Below, in pieces: positions 1 to 6,737 of a stretch of 9,745 nt of DNA (within the stretch, counting starts at the first letter, position 1; each line of letters starts with the position of its first letter). The position numbers and the translations under genes were made by a program. This DNA is from CAYNSX01 sp964400165 (lineage in GTDB: Bacteria; Armatimonadota; Hebobacteria; CAYNSX01). The notes beneath the pieces were generated by a model. That model did not search any database. It was not told where the DNA came from and saw only the letters and a program-made list of their open reading frames with translations. The DNA lies in the NCBI GenBank assembly GCA_964400165.1, contig CAYNSX010000055.1, forward strand, positions 1 through 9,745. The letters are read 5' to 3'.

Positions 1-928
1 AGGCGCGCCTGCGCGCCCGCGCCGCCGCGAGGTTGAGTTCGAGCACCATCCGCTCCGAGTACTCCGGCAACTGGATGGCCTGCGCGCCGGTTTCGAGCAG
101 CGCGCGTTCCGGCACCAGGCCGATCAACTCGCTGTTCTCCACTGCGACGCCGCGCTCGGCGGCGCGGCGCTGCACTTCGCTGAAGACCCGCCAGATCGAG
201 GTGCGGTCGGTGTCGAGCAGGTTGCACGACACCTGCACCAGGCCACGGTCAGGGAAGTCCACGCCCATCGCCTGCACGGCGGGCAGGCCGCCGTCGCGCT
301 CGCGGATCGCCTTCGCAATTTCTTTGGCGAGCGCCAGGTCGGTCGAGCGCAGGTAGATGTTGTAGGCGATGAGCGGCTTGCGAGCGCCGACGGCGGTGAT
401 GCCGGCGGTCGGGTGGACCGCCGCGTCGCCGAAGTCGGGCAGGCGGGCGGGGTTGGTCGCAATCTCGTCACGGATGCCTTCGAACTGGCCTTTGCGGAGG
501 TCGGGGAGGCGGCGGCGCTCGGAGCGCTGGGCGACTTCGGCGTAGAGATAGACCGGCAAGCGCAATTCGTCCCACAGCCGCTGCCCGAGCATCTTGGCCA
601 TCTCGACGCACTCGGCCATCGTGATGTCACGAATAGGGACGAAGGGAATGACATCGACGGCGCCCATCCGCGGATGGCCGCCTTCGTGCGTGTTGAGGTC
701 AATGCGTTCGACGGCGATGCGCGCCGCCTGGAAAGCGGCTTCGGTGACCTGCGCCGGCGGGCCAGCGAAGGTGAGCACGGAGCGGTTATGCACCGTGTCC
801 GCCTCGCGGTCGAGCAGGAACACCTCCCCTACCCCTTCAACCGCCGCACACAGCGCATCGACGACTTCCGTGCGCCGCCCCTCGGAGAAATTCGGGACGC
901 ACTCGACAATCGGGTCGGCACCGCTCAT
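1..928 (-). CDS. ftcD: Glutamate formimidoyltransferase (formiminotransferase), 3' end outside window
   Basis: Transfers the formimino group of N-formimino-glutamate to tetrahydrofolate, giving glutamate and 5-formimino-THF: the last step of the folate-dependent branch of histidine breakdown in the cytosol. The 309 visible codons start VECVPNFSEGRR (residues 8-19), the hallmark N-terminus. HNRSVLTFAG (47-56) and THEGGHPRMGAVDVIPF (80-96) follow; H85 of HPRMG aligns with catalytic His82 of porcine FTCD. The C-terminal subdomain shows AYNIYLRSTDLALAKEIA (188-205), LVQVSCNLLDTD (230-241) and SELIGLVPERAL (266-277). The formiminotransferase domain is usually about 300-326 residues, so nearly all of it is here. 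No stop is reached before the window edge, so a C-terminal cyclodeaminase fusion cannot be excluded. The ATG (928-926) overlaps the hutI stop in an ATGA arrangement, pointing to translational coupling; I see no strong ribosome binding site. Confidence 0.95.
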   Translation of the reverse strand, partial: MSGADPIVECVPNFSEGRRTEVVDALCAAVEGVGEVFLLDREADTVHNRSVLTFAGPPAQVTEAAFQAARIAVERIDLNTHEGGHPRMGAVDVIPFVPIRDITMAECVEMAKMLGQRLWDELRLPVYLYAEVAQRSERRRLPDLRKGQFEGIRDEIATNPARLPDFGDAAVHPTAGITAVGARKPLIAYNIYLRSTDLALAKEIAKAIRERDGGLPAVQAMGVDFPDRGLVQVSCNLLDTDRTSIWRVFSEVQRRAAERGVAVENSELIGLVPERALLETGAQAIQLPEYSERMVLELNLAAARARRRA

Positions 929-2205
929 CCGGTTCCGCCCTCGCCCGCCGCGGTCAGGCGGCCGTCGGCGACGACCACGCGGCCGTCCTTCACGACATGG
1001 CGCACCAGATTGGCGCCGTAGTGATACGGGAGGTAGTCCACCGACGGCGCATCGAATGCGACCAGGTCGGCGCGCTTCCCGGCGGCGAGCGAGCCGATGT
1101 CATCGGAGCGCCCGACGGCGCGGGCGGCGTGGCGCGTCGCGCCGAGCAGCGCCTCGGCGGGCGTCATGCGCATCAGGATACAGGCGAGTGACATCACGAG
1201 CGGCAGGGATTCGTTCATCGAGGTGCCCGGGTTGCAGTCGGTGCCGAGCGCCACGGGCAGGCCGGCGGCGAGCATCCCGCGCGCGTCGGCAAATTTCGGG
1301 AGGCGCAGCGTGAACGGCGTGCCCGGACACAGCAAGGGCGTGACACCGGCGGCGCACAGCGCGGCGAAATCGGCGGCGTTCGATTGGATGAGGTGGTCCG
1401 CAGAGACGGCGTGCAGTTCGGCAGCGAGCGCGGCGCCGCCGGTGCGGGCGAATTCGTCAGCATGAATCTTCGGGCACAGCCCGGCGGCGGCGCCCGCTTC
1501 GAGGACGCGGCGGGATTGCTCGGGCGTGAAGACCCCCTCTTCGCAAAACACATCGCAGAATTTCGCGAGCCGCGCCCGCGCCACCGCGGGCGTCATCTCT
1601 TCGACGACGAGGTCCACATAGCCGTCGGGGTTGCTGCGGAACTCGGGCGGCACTTCGTGCGCGCCCAGAAAGGTGGGGACCAAGTCGACGGCCTGCGAGA
1701 CATCGAGCGCGGCGATGGCTTCGAGCATCTTCAGTTCGTCGGCGGTGGTGAGACCGTAGCCGCTCTTCGCCTCCGCGGTGGTCGTGCCATGCAGCAGCAT
1801 CCGGCGCAGGCGCGGCAGCGCGGCGGACACTAACTGTTCGCGGTCGGCAGCGCGCACGCGGGCGACTGTGCTCAAGATGCCGCCGCCGGCGGCGGCGATG
1901 TCTTGGTAACTGGCGCCTTGCAGGCGCTGCACGAATTCGTGCTCGCGGCTGCCGGCGAAGAGGAGGTGCGTGTGCGCATCGACGAGGCCCGGCGTGACGA
2001 CATGGCCAGTAGCATCCACGAACGCGTCGGGCGTCGCGGAGAGGGCGGCGGTCACTTCGGCAGTCGTGCCGACGGCGACGATGCGCCCCTCGTGCGCCGC
2101 GACCGCGCCATCGGCGATGGCGCCGAGCGGGTCGCCGTTACGCGGCTCGCAAGTGACGAGCGGGGAGGCGTGGACGAGCAGGAAATCAGCGCGCAACGCG
2201 CTCAA
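925..2205 (-). CDS. hutI: Imidazolonepropionase
   Basis: Hydrolyses 4-imidazolone-5-propionate to N-formimino-glutamate, the third step of histidine degradation; a cytosolic metal-dependent amidohydrolase. With the TTG start the protein has 426 residues, close to the family's 400-420. Metal ligands are visible: H78 and H80 in TPGLVDAHTHLLFAG, H248 in KIHADEF, and D323 in GTDCNPGTSMNESLP. E251 and H271 sit where the catalytic Glu252 and His272 of Bacillus subtilis HutI are expected. The C-terminus ends the barrel with LAAGKRADLVAFD (373-385). The open frame reaches back to 2487 inside hutU, but that part is an Arg-rich shadow. The TTG at 2205-2203 overlaps the hutU TGA (TTGA), mirroring the ATGA junction at the other end, and leads straight into the first amidohydrolase strand. 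A second TTG at 2196 is the alternative. No clear Shine-Dalgarno is present. Confidence 0.95.
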   Translation of the reverse strand: MSALRADFLLVHASPLVTCEPRNGDPLGAIADGAVAAHEGRIVAVGTTAEVTAALSATPDAFVDATGHVVTPGLVDAHTHLLFAGSREHEFVQRLQGASYQDIAAAGGGILSTVARVRAADREQLVSAALPRLRRMLLHGTTTAEAKSGYGLTTADELKMLEAIAALDVSQAVDLVPTFLGAHEVPPEFRSNPDGYVDLVVEEMTPAVARARLAKFCDVFCEEGVFTPEQSRRVLEAGAAAGLCPKIHADEFARTGGAALAAELHAVSADHLIQSNAADFAALCAAGVTPLLCPGTPFTLRLPKFADARGMLAAGLPVALGTDCNPGTSMNESLPLVMSLACILMRMTPAEALLGATRHAARAVGRSDDIGSLAAGKRADLVAFDAPSVDYLPYHYGANLVRHVVKDGRVVVADGRLTAAGEGGTG

Positions 2206-3905
2206 GTGCCGGTCGATCCCGTGGGCGGCACGAGCGGCGTGCGGATGCCCGCCCGGCGGGCGGTGTCGAGCGCCAGGTCGTAGCCGGCGTCGGCGTGGCG
2301 GGCGACTCCCAGGCCGGGGTCGACCGTCAGGACGCGCTCGAGGCGGCGGCCGCCGTCGGCGGTGCCGTCGGCGACGCACACCATTCCGGCGTGCAGCGAC
2401 AGCCCGATGCCGACGCCGCCGCCGTGATGAACGGAGACCCAGGAGGCGCCGCACGACGCATTCAGCAGCGCATTGAGGATGGGCCAATCGGCGATGGCGT
2501 CGCTGCCGTCGCGCATGCCCTCGGTCTCGCGATAGGGCGAGGCGACGGAGCCGCTGTCGAGGTGGTCGCGGCCGATGACGATGGGCGCTTCGAGTTCGCC
2601 GCGCTTGACCATTTCGTTCATCCGCAGGCCGAACTGTGCGCGTTCGCCGTAGCCGAGCCAGCAGATGCGCGCCGGGAGTCCCTGGAACGGCACTCGCTGT
2701 TGCGCGAGTGGAATCCAGCGGGCGAGCACTTCGTCGTCGGGGAACTCTTCGAGGACGGCGCGGTCGGTGGCGTGAATGTCGGCCGGATTTCCGGACAGCG
2801 CCACCCAGCGGAACGGCCCCTTGCCGCGGCAGAACATCGGGCGGATGAAGAGCGGCACGAACCCCTCGAAGGCGAAGGCGTCTTTGGCGCCGCCCTCTTG
2901 CGCCTGGCCGCGGAGGTTGTTGCCGTATTCGAAGACGATGGCGCCCGCCCGCTGCATCGCCACCATCGCCTCGACCTGCTGCGCCATCGAGGCGCGGGCG
3001 CGGCGCACATACTCGTCCGGCTGCGCGCGGCGGAGCGCCGCGGCCCCGTCGAGCGTGAGGCCGGCCGGGATGTAACCCTCGAGCGGGTCGTGGGCGGAAG
3101 TCTGATCGGTGACGATGTCCGGCGTGACGCCGCGGCGGGCGAGTTCGGCGTGCGTGTCGGCGGCGTTAGCGCAGAGGGCGATGGAGCGCGGCTGGCACGC
3201 CTTGACCGCTTCGTCCACCCAGCGCAGCGCGGTGTCGAGGTCGGGCGCCAGGACATCGCAATAGCCGATGTCGAGGCGGCGCTGGATGCGGGCCGGGTCC
3301 ACTTCGACAATCAGCCCCACCCCGCCGTTCATCGTGATGGCGAGCGGCTGGGCGCCGCCCATCCCGCCCAGGCCGGCGGTGAGCACGAAGCGGCCGGCGA
3401 GCGTGTTGCCGAAGTGCTGACGGGTGCACTCGGCCAGTGTCTCGAAAGTGCCCTGCACGATGCCCTGGCTGCCGATGTAAATCCACGAGCCGGCGGTCAT
3501 CTGGCCGAACATCGTCAGCCCCATGCCTTCGAGGCGCCAAAACTCTTCCCAGGTCGCCCATTTCGGGACGAGGAGACTGTTGGCGATGAGCACCCGCGGC
3601 GCGTCGGAGTGGGTCGGAAAGACGGCGACGGGCTTGCCGGATTGGACGACAAGCGTTTCGTCGTCAGACAGGCCGCGCAGGGTCTCGACGATGGCGTGAT
3701 AGCAGACCCAATTGCGGGCGGCGCGGCCGGTGCCGCCGTAGACGATGAGTTGGTCGGGCTTCTCGGCGACCTCGGGGTCGAGGTTGTTCATCAACATCCG
3801 CAGCGCCGCCTCCTGCCGCCAGCCCTTGCAGGAGAGCGTTGTTCCGCGCGGCGCGCGGACGCCGCCGGTGGGAGGGCCATCGCGGAGGTCGATCGTGCGG
3901 CTCAT
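2202..3905 (-). CDS. hutU: Urocanate hydratase (urocanase)
   Basis: Converts urocanate to 4-imidazolone-5-propionate using tightly bound NAD+ as an electrophile; second step of histidine degradation, cytosolic. The 567-residue product is slightly longer than the usual 550-560. The family signature FQGLPARICW lies at 407-416; C415 corresponds to Cys410 of the Pseudomonas putida enzyme. The glycine-rich stretch GLGGMGGAQP (178-187) fits the NAD-binding fold, and the conserved N-terminal IVYGGTGRAARNW (54-66) and QSGKPVAVFPTHSDAPRV (88-105) are intact. Near the C-terminus VSVHHGGGVGIGLSLHAG is also typical. The ATG is 7 bases after the hutH stop, with no recognisable Shine-Dalgarno, so translation probably depends on ribosomes finishing hutH. 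The last codons (PPTGSTGT, then TGA) overlap the hutI start. No frameshift or missing key residue is seen. A 561-codon open frame runs opposite this gene and is a codon-bias shadow. Confidence 0.97.
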   Translation of the reverse strand: MSRTIDLRDGPPTGGVRAPRGTTLSCKGWRQEAALRMLMNNLDPEVAEKPDQLIVYGGTGRAARNWVCYHAIVETLRGLSDDETLVVQSGKPVAVFPTHSDAPRVLIANSLLVPKWATWEEFWRLEGMGLTMFGQMTAGSWIYIGSQGIVQGTFETLAECTRQHFGNTLAGRFVLTAGLGGMGGAQPLAITMNGGVGLIVEVDPARIQRRLDIGYCDVLAPDLDTALRWVDEAVKACQPRSIALCANAADTHAELARRGVTPDIVTDQTSAHDPLEGYIPAGLTLDGAAALRRAQPDEYVRRARASMAQQVEAMVAMQRAGAIVFEYGNNLRGQAQEGGAKDAFAFEGFVPLFIRPMFCRGKGPFRWVALSGNPADIHATDRAVLEEFPDDEVLARWIPLAQQRVPFQGLPARICWLGYGERAQFGLRMNEMVKRGELEAPIVIGRDHLDSGSVASPYRETEGMRDGSDAIADWPILNALLNASCGASWVSVHHGGGVGIGLSLHAGMVCVADGTADGGRRLERVLTVDPGLGVARHADAGYDLALDTARRAGIRTPLVPPTGSTGT

Positions 3906-3912
3906 TGCTGGC

Positions 3913-5493
3913 CTAGTTTAGCGCTCCGACGATGGCTTCGACCGCGGCGACGAGGCGGCGCTGCCATGCGGCGTCGTTAAGGGCTTCCATGTCGGGCGCG
4001 GGCGAGCGGTCGGCGGTCTGCGGCGGCACGATTTCGCGCACGGCGGCGTGGGCGGCGCGGGTGGCGGGCGCCGACGGGCCGCCGGCGAAATCCAGTGCCG
4101 CGGCGGCGCAGAGCAGCTCGATGGCGGCGACCTGCGCGGCGAGGACGCCCAGTTCGCGCACGCGCCGCGCCGCGATCGGGCCCATGCTGTTGTAGTCTTC
4201 TTCGTCGCCGGAGGTTGGGAGCGAAGAGACGGAGGCCGGGTGGCAGAGCGAGGCGCTCTCGGCGGCGAGCGCGGCGGCGGTGTACTGCGTCACCATCAGG
4301 CCGGACTGCACGCCCGGCTGCGGCGACAGGAAGGCGGGCAGGCCGCCGTGCCCGCCCGCCAGCAGGCGGGCGATGCGGCGCTCGGCGAAGCCGGTGATGG
4401 TGTGGACAGCGGGGAGCAGACCGTCGCAAAGCAGCGCCAGCGGCTGGCCGTGGAAGTTGGCGCCCGAGAGGATGGCGTCGTCCTCGGGGAAGATGAGCGG
4501 GTTATCGGTGACGCTGCGGAATTCGCGTTCGAGGACAGTGACGGCGTGCGTGAGCGCGTCGTGGACGGGACCGAGCACTTGCGGGATGGCGCGCAGGGTG
4601 TAGGGGTCTTGGACGCGGGCGCCGTTGCGCGCGAGCAACTGTGAGCCGTCAATCAGGCGGCGAATGTTGTCGGCGACATTCCACTGGCCGGGGTGCGGGC
4701 GCAGGCCGTGGATGCGATGGTCGAAGGCCTCGGGGCGGCCGCCGAGCGCTTCGACGCTCATCGCCGCCGCGATCTGGGCGACGCGCAGAGCCCTCCACGC
4801 GTCGTCCACGGCCAGCGCGGCGACCGCGGCCATCTGCGCGGTGCCGTTGATGAGGGCAAGGCCTTCTTTGGCTTTAAGCGTGAGCGGCGCAATTTCGGCC
4901 GCCGACAGCGCCGCGCGGGCGTTCTCAAAGACTTTTAGTTCAGCCGCGGAAGCCACTCCCCCGAAGGCCTCGCCGCCTTCGCCAATCAAGAAGAGCGCCA
5001 AATGCGAGAGCGGCGCCAAATCCCCGCTGGCACCGACAGACCCTTGCGAGGGGATGGCCGGGGTGATGTCTGCGTTGAGCAAGGTGACCAGACTCTCCAC
5101 GACAGCCGGGCGCACGCCGGAGTGTCCTCGTGCCAATTCATTCGCCTTCAGCACCATCATCGCCCGGGCCTCATTGAACCCCATGACGCCGAGCCCCGCG
5201 GCATGGCTGCGAATCAGGTTGCGCTGGTGCTCTGCGGCCTGCGCGGGCGAGACGGCGATGCTGTTGAGCTTGCCGAAACCGGTGGTGACGCCGTAAATGC
5301 GGTCGCCGCGGGCGATGGCACGCTCGAGCGCGGCGCGACCGGCGAGCATCCGCTCCCGCGCGGACTCCGGCAGTTCGACGGGGGCGTATTCCCGCGCGAT
5401 GCGCACCAGCAGCGGCAGCGTCAGCCCTTCGCCGGTGAGCGGGATGGGGGCGGGTTGCGCGGGCGTGGCGCTGGTTTCACAGGGGCGCGGCAC
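3913..5493 (-). CDS. hutH: Histidine ammonia-lyase (histidase)
   Basis: Eliminates ammonia from L-histidine to give trans-urocanate; entry step of the pathway, cytosolic, normally a homotetramer. The MIO cofactor is formed autocatalytically from A155-S156-G157 inside GSVGASGDLAPLSHLAL (151-167). The catalytic tyrosine region is IYGVTTGFGKLNS (66-78, Y67). QRNLIRSHAAG (90-100) carries the Ser-His pair (96-97) that marks histidine rather than phenylalanine or tyrosine specificity. The C-terminal active-site loop reads TSGDEEDYNSMG where most histidases have a NQEDHVSMG-type sequence, so the acidic pair is kept but its neighbours differ. At 526 residues it is 10-20 longer than usual, from a Pro-rich N-terminal extension (about residues 2-17). 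The start is GTG (5493-5491); no in-frame ATG lies upstream, and GGGAA at 5503-5507 is a weak ribosome binding site 9 bases away. First gene of the hut operon, divergent from the aminotransferase-like gene. Confidence 0.97.
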   Translation of the reverse strand: MPRPCETSATPAQPAPIPLTGEGLTLPLLVRIAREYAPVELPESARERMLAGRAALERAIARGDRIYGVTTGFGKLNSIAVSPAQAAEHQRNLIRSHAAGLGVMGFNEARAMMVLKANELARGHSGVRPAVVESLVTLLNADITPAIPSQGSVGASGDLAPLSHLALFLIGEGGEAFGGVASAAELKVFENARAALSAAEIAPLTLKAKEGLALINGTAQMAAVAALAVDDAWRALRVAQIAAAMSVEALGGRPEAFDHRIHGLRPHPGQWNVADNIRRLIDGSQLLARNGARVQDPYTLRAIPQVLGPVHDALTHAVTVLEREFRSVTDNPLIFPEDDAILSGANFHGQPLALLCDGLLPAVHTITGFAERRIARLLAGGHGGLPAFLSPQPGVQSGLMVTQYTAAALAAESASLCHPASVSSLPTSGDEEDYNSMGPIAARRVRELGVLAAQVAAIELLCAAAALDFAGGPSAPATRAAHAAVREIVPPQTADRSPAPDMEALNDAAWQRRLVAAVEAIVGALN

Positions 5494-5545
5494 ACCGTCG
5501 GATTCCCGATGGCGCCGCCCGAATCCTGTTGAAAGGAAAACGCAG

Positions 5546-5565
5546 GCAGATGCGGTACACTCTGC
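5546..5565. repeat. Short inverted repeat, possible operator
   Basis: GCAGA (5546-5550) and TCTGC (5561-5565) are perfect inverted arms separated by ten bases. They bracket and partly overlap the candidate -10 box of the aminotransferase-like gene. Half-sites about 15 bases apart could bind a dimeric regulator. The arms are only five bases long, so chance occurrence is quite possible. Confidence 0.25.
5556..5561 (+). promoter_or_regulatory. Candidate -10 box (TACACT) for a leaderless transcript
   Basis: TACACT fits the TAnnnT pattern of a sigma-70-type -10 element. It is followed by only six bases (CTGCGC) before the ATG at 5568, so the expected transcription start falls on or next to the A of the start codon. 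There is no Shine-Dalgarno before that ATG. This is the arrangement seen for leaderless genes in several GC-rich bacterial groups. It is read from the sequence and is not proven. Confidence 0.5.
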
Positions 5566-5567
5566 GC

Positions 5568-6737
5568 ATGACCTTCGCCCCCCAGCAGCACCCGGAACTG
5601 AAGTCCTACCGCGACGAGTTCCCCATCCTCTCCCGTCAGTTGTATTTCAACTCGTGCTCGATGGGCGCGCTGTCGACGCGCACGCTGGCGGCCTTGAGCG
5701 AGTACACCGACCTGTGGAATACGCAGGGCGCCGCCGCCTGGTACGAACTTTGGATGGGCAAGATCGAAGAGTTGCGCGCCGGCTACGCGCGGCTGATCGG
5801 GGCGAAGACGACCGAGATCGGGCTGGCGCACTCGGTGTCGGCGGGGCTCTCGGTGCTGACCAGTTGCGTCGATTTCAGCAAGCGCCCGAAAGTCGTTTAC
5901 TCCAACCTGGACTTCCCGACGCTGGGCTATCAATTGCTGGCGAAGCAGCGGACGGGGGTGCAGCCGGTGATGCTGCCGTCGCCGGACGGGGTGCGGCTGC
6001 CGCTCGAGGACTTCGAGCGCGCCATTGACGACCGCACCGCGCTGGTGTGCACCTCACGGGTGTACTTCACTTCGGGCTACATCCAGGAAGTGCAGGCGCT
6101 GGCGGAACTGGCGCACCGGAAGGGCGCGCTGCTGCTCGTCGACGACTATCAGGCGACGGGGCAGGTGCCGCTCGACGCGCACGCCGCCAACATCGACTTC
6201 CTCACTTCCGGTTCACTGAAGTGGCTGCTCGGCGGCGTCGGGATTGGGTTTGTGTACGCACGCGAAGATTTGTTGTCAAACCTCAACCCGACGGTCTCCG
6301 GCTGGTTTGCCCACGCCCGACAATTCGATTTCGACATTACCGAATTGGATTTCGCCCCGGACGCCCGGCGGCTGCAGTTGGGCACGCCCGCCATTCCCTC
6401 CGTCTACACAGCGCTGGCGGGACTGTCGATCATTCACGAAATCGGCGTGCGGCGCATCCGAGAGCGGCTGATGTATCTCGTCGCCGACCTCGTCGACCGC
6501 CTGACGGCGGCGGGATTCCGGCTGCGCATCGCCGACGACCCGCAGCGCCGGGCCGCGATCGTGATGGTCGAAAACGACGACCCGGCGCCTATCGTCGAGG
6601 CGCTGGCAGGCCGCGAGATTACGGTGGACTGGCGGCCGGGCGCGGTGCGCTTGAGCCCGCACTTTTACAACACAGTGGACGAGAACAAACGCGTCGTCGA
6701 GATGCTGCAGAAGTCGAATTCCGGCGTCCCGGCCTAG
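5568..6737 (+). CDS. PLP-dependent class V aminotransferase-fold enzyme (cysteine desulfurase/kynureninase-like), substrate unknown
   Basis: A fold-type I PLP enzyme of 389 residues, in the usual size range. The class V core is present: VDDYQATGQVPLD (191-203), with D192 as the expected ligand of the PLP pyridine nitrogen and Q195 beside it. FLTSGSLKWLLGG (211-223) follows, with K218 as the Schiff-base lysine. The N-terminus YFNSCSMGALS (26-36) matches the substrate-binding start of this class, and the end RLSPHFYNTVDE (361-372) holds the conserved arginine and HFYN motif. The open frame could begin at TTG 5529 or ATG 5550, but the ATG at 5568 follows a -10-like box directly and precedes the first conserved segment, so I chose it. 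Alternatives include a desulfurase, a C-S lyase, an epimerase or a kynureninase relative; the sequence does not decide. It is divergent from hutH, so shared regulation is possible, but a role in histidine catabolism is only inference. Its stop overlaps the stop of the convergent XdhC-like gene. Confidence 0.88.
   Translation: MTFAPQQHPELKSYRDEFPILSRQLYFNSCSMGALSTRTLAALSEYTDLWNTQGAAAWYELWMGKIEELRAGYARLIGAKTTEIGLAHSVSAGLSVLTSCVDFSKRPKVVYSNLDFPTLGYQLLAKQRTGVQPVMLPSPDGVRLPLEDFERAIDDRTALVCTSRVYFTSGYIQEVQALAELAHRKGALLLVDDYQATGQVPLDAHAANIDFLTSGSLKWLLGGVGIGFVYAREDLLSNLNPTVSGWFAHARQFDFDITELDFAPDARRLQLGTPAIPSVYTALAGLSIIHEIGVRRIRERLMYLVADLVDRLTAAGFRLRIADDPQRRAAIVMVENDDPAPIVEALAGREITVDWRPGAVRLSPHFYNTVDENKRVVEMLQKSNSGVPA
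6734..6737. other. CTAG palindrome used as stop codon by two convergent genes
   Basis: CTAG reads the same on both strands. TAG at 6735-6737 ends the plus-strand aminotransferase-like gene, and TAG at 6736-6734 ends the minus-strand XdhC-like gene. There is no intergenic space and so no room for a dedicated terminator between the two. Confidence 0.9.

Larger units (their letters stand above)
5494..5567. promoter_or_regulatory. Divergent promoter region between hutH and the class V aminotransferase-like gene
   Basis: This 74-base gap is the only sizeable non-coding stretch in the window and must carry signals for the hut operon (leftward) and the aminotransferase-like gene (rightward). It is less GC-rich than its surroundings in the part around 5521-5545. 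On the plus strand TACACT at 5556-5561 is a good -10 candidate. TTGAAA at 5529-5534 resembles a -35 box but is 21 bases away, longer than the usual 16-18. I could not identify a convincing promoter for hutH. No HutC or HutP regulator gene is present in the window. Confidence 0.6.

Noticed and set aside
124..702. A 192-codon minus-strand open frame within ftcD
   Set aside because: It is a different frame on the same strand as ftcD, Ser/Arg/Pro-rich, while the ftcD frame gives a full set of family motifs.
2206..2487. Extension of hutI upstream into hutU
   Set aside because: The extra residues are an Arg/Pro-rich out-of-frame reading of hutU. The amidohydrolase fold begins right after the TTG at 2205.
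2295..3980. A 561-codon plus-strand open frame opposite hutU
   Set aside because: It lies antisense to an unmistakable urocanase. Its composition (Ala, Gly, Arg, Glu, His, Asp rich, no recognisable motif) is what high third-position GC produces on the reverse strand.
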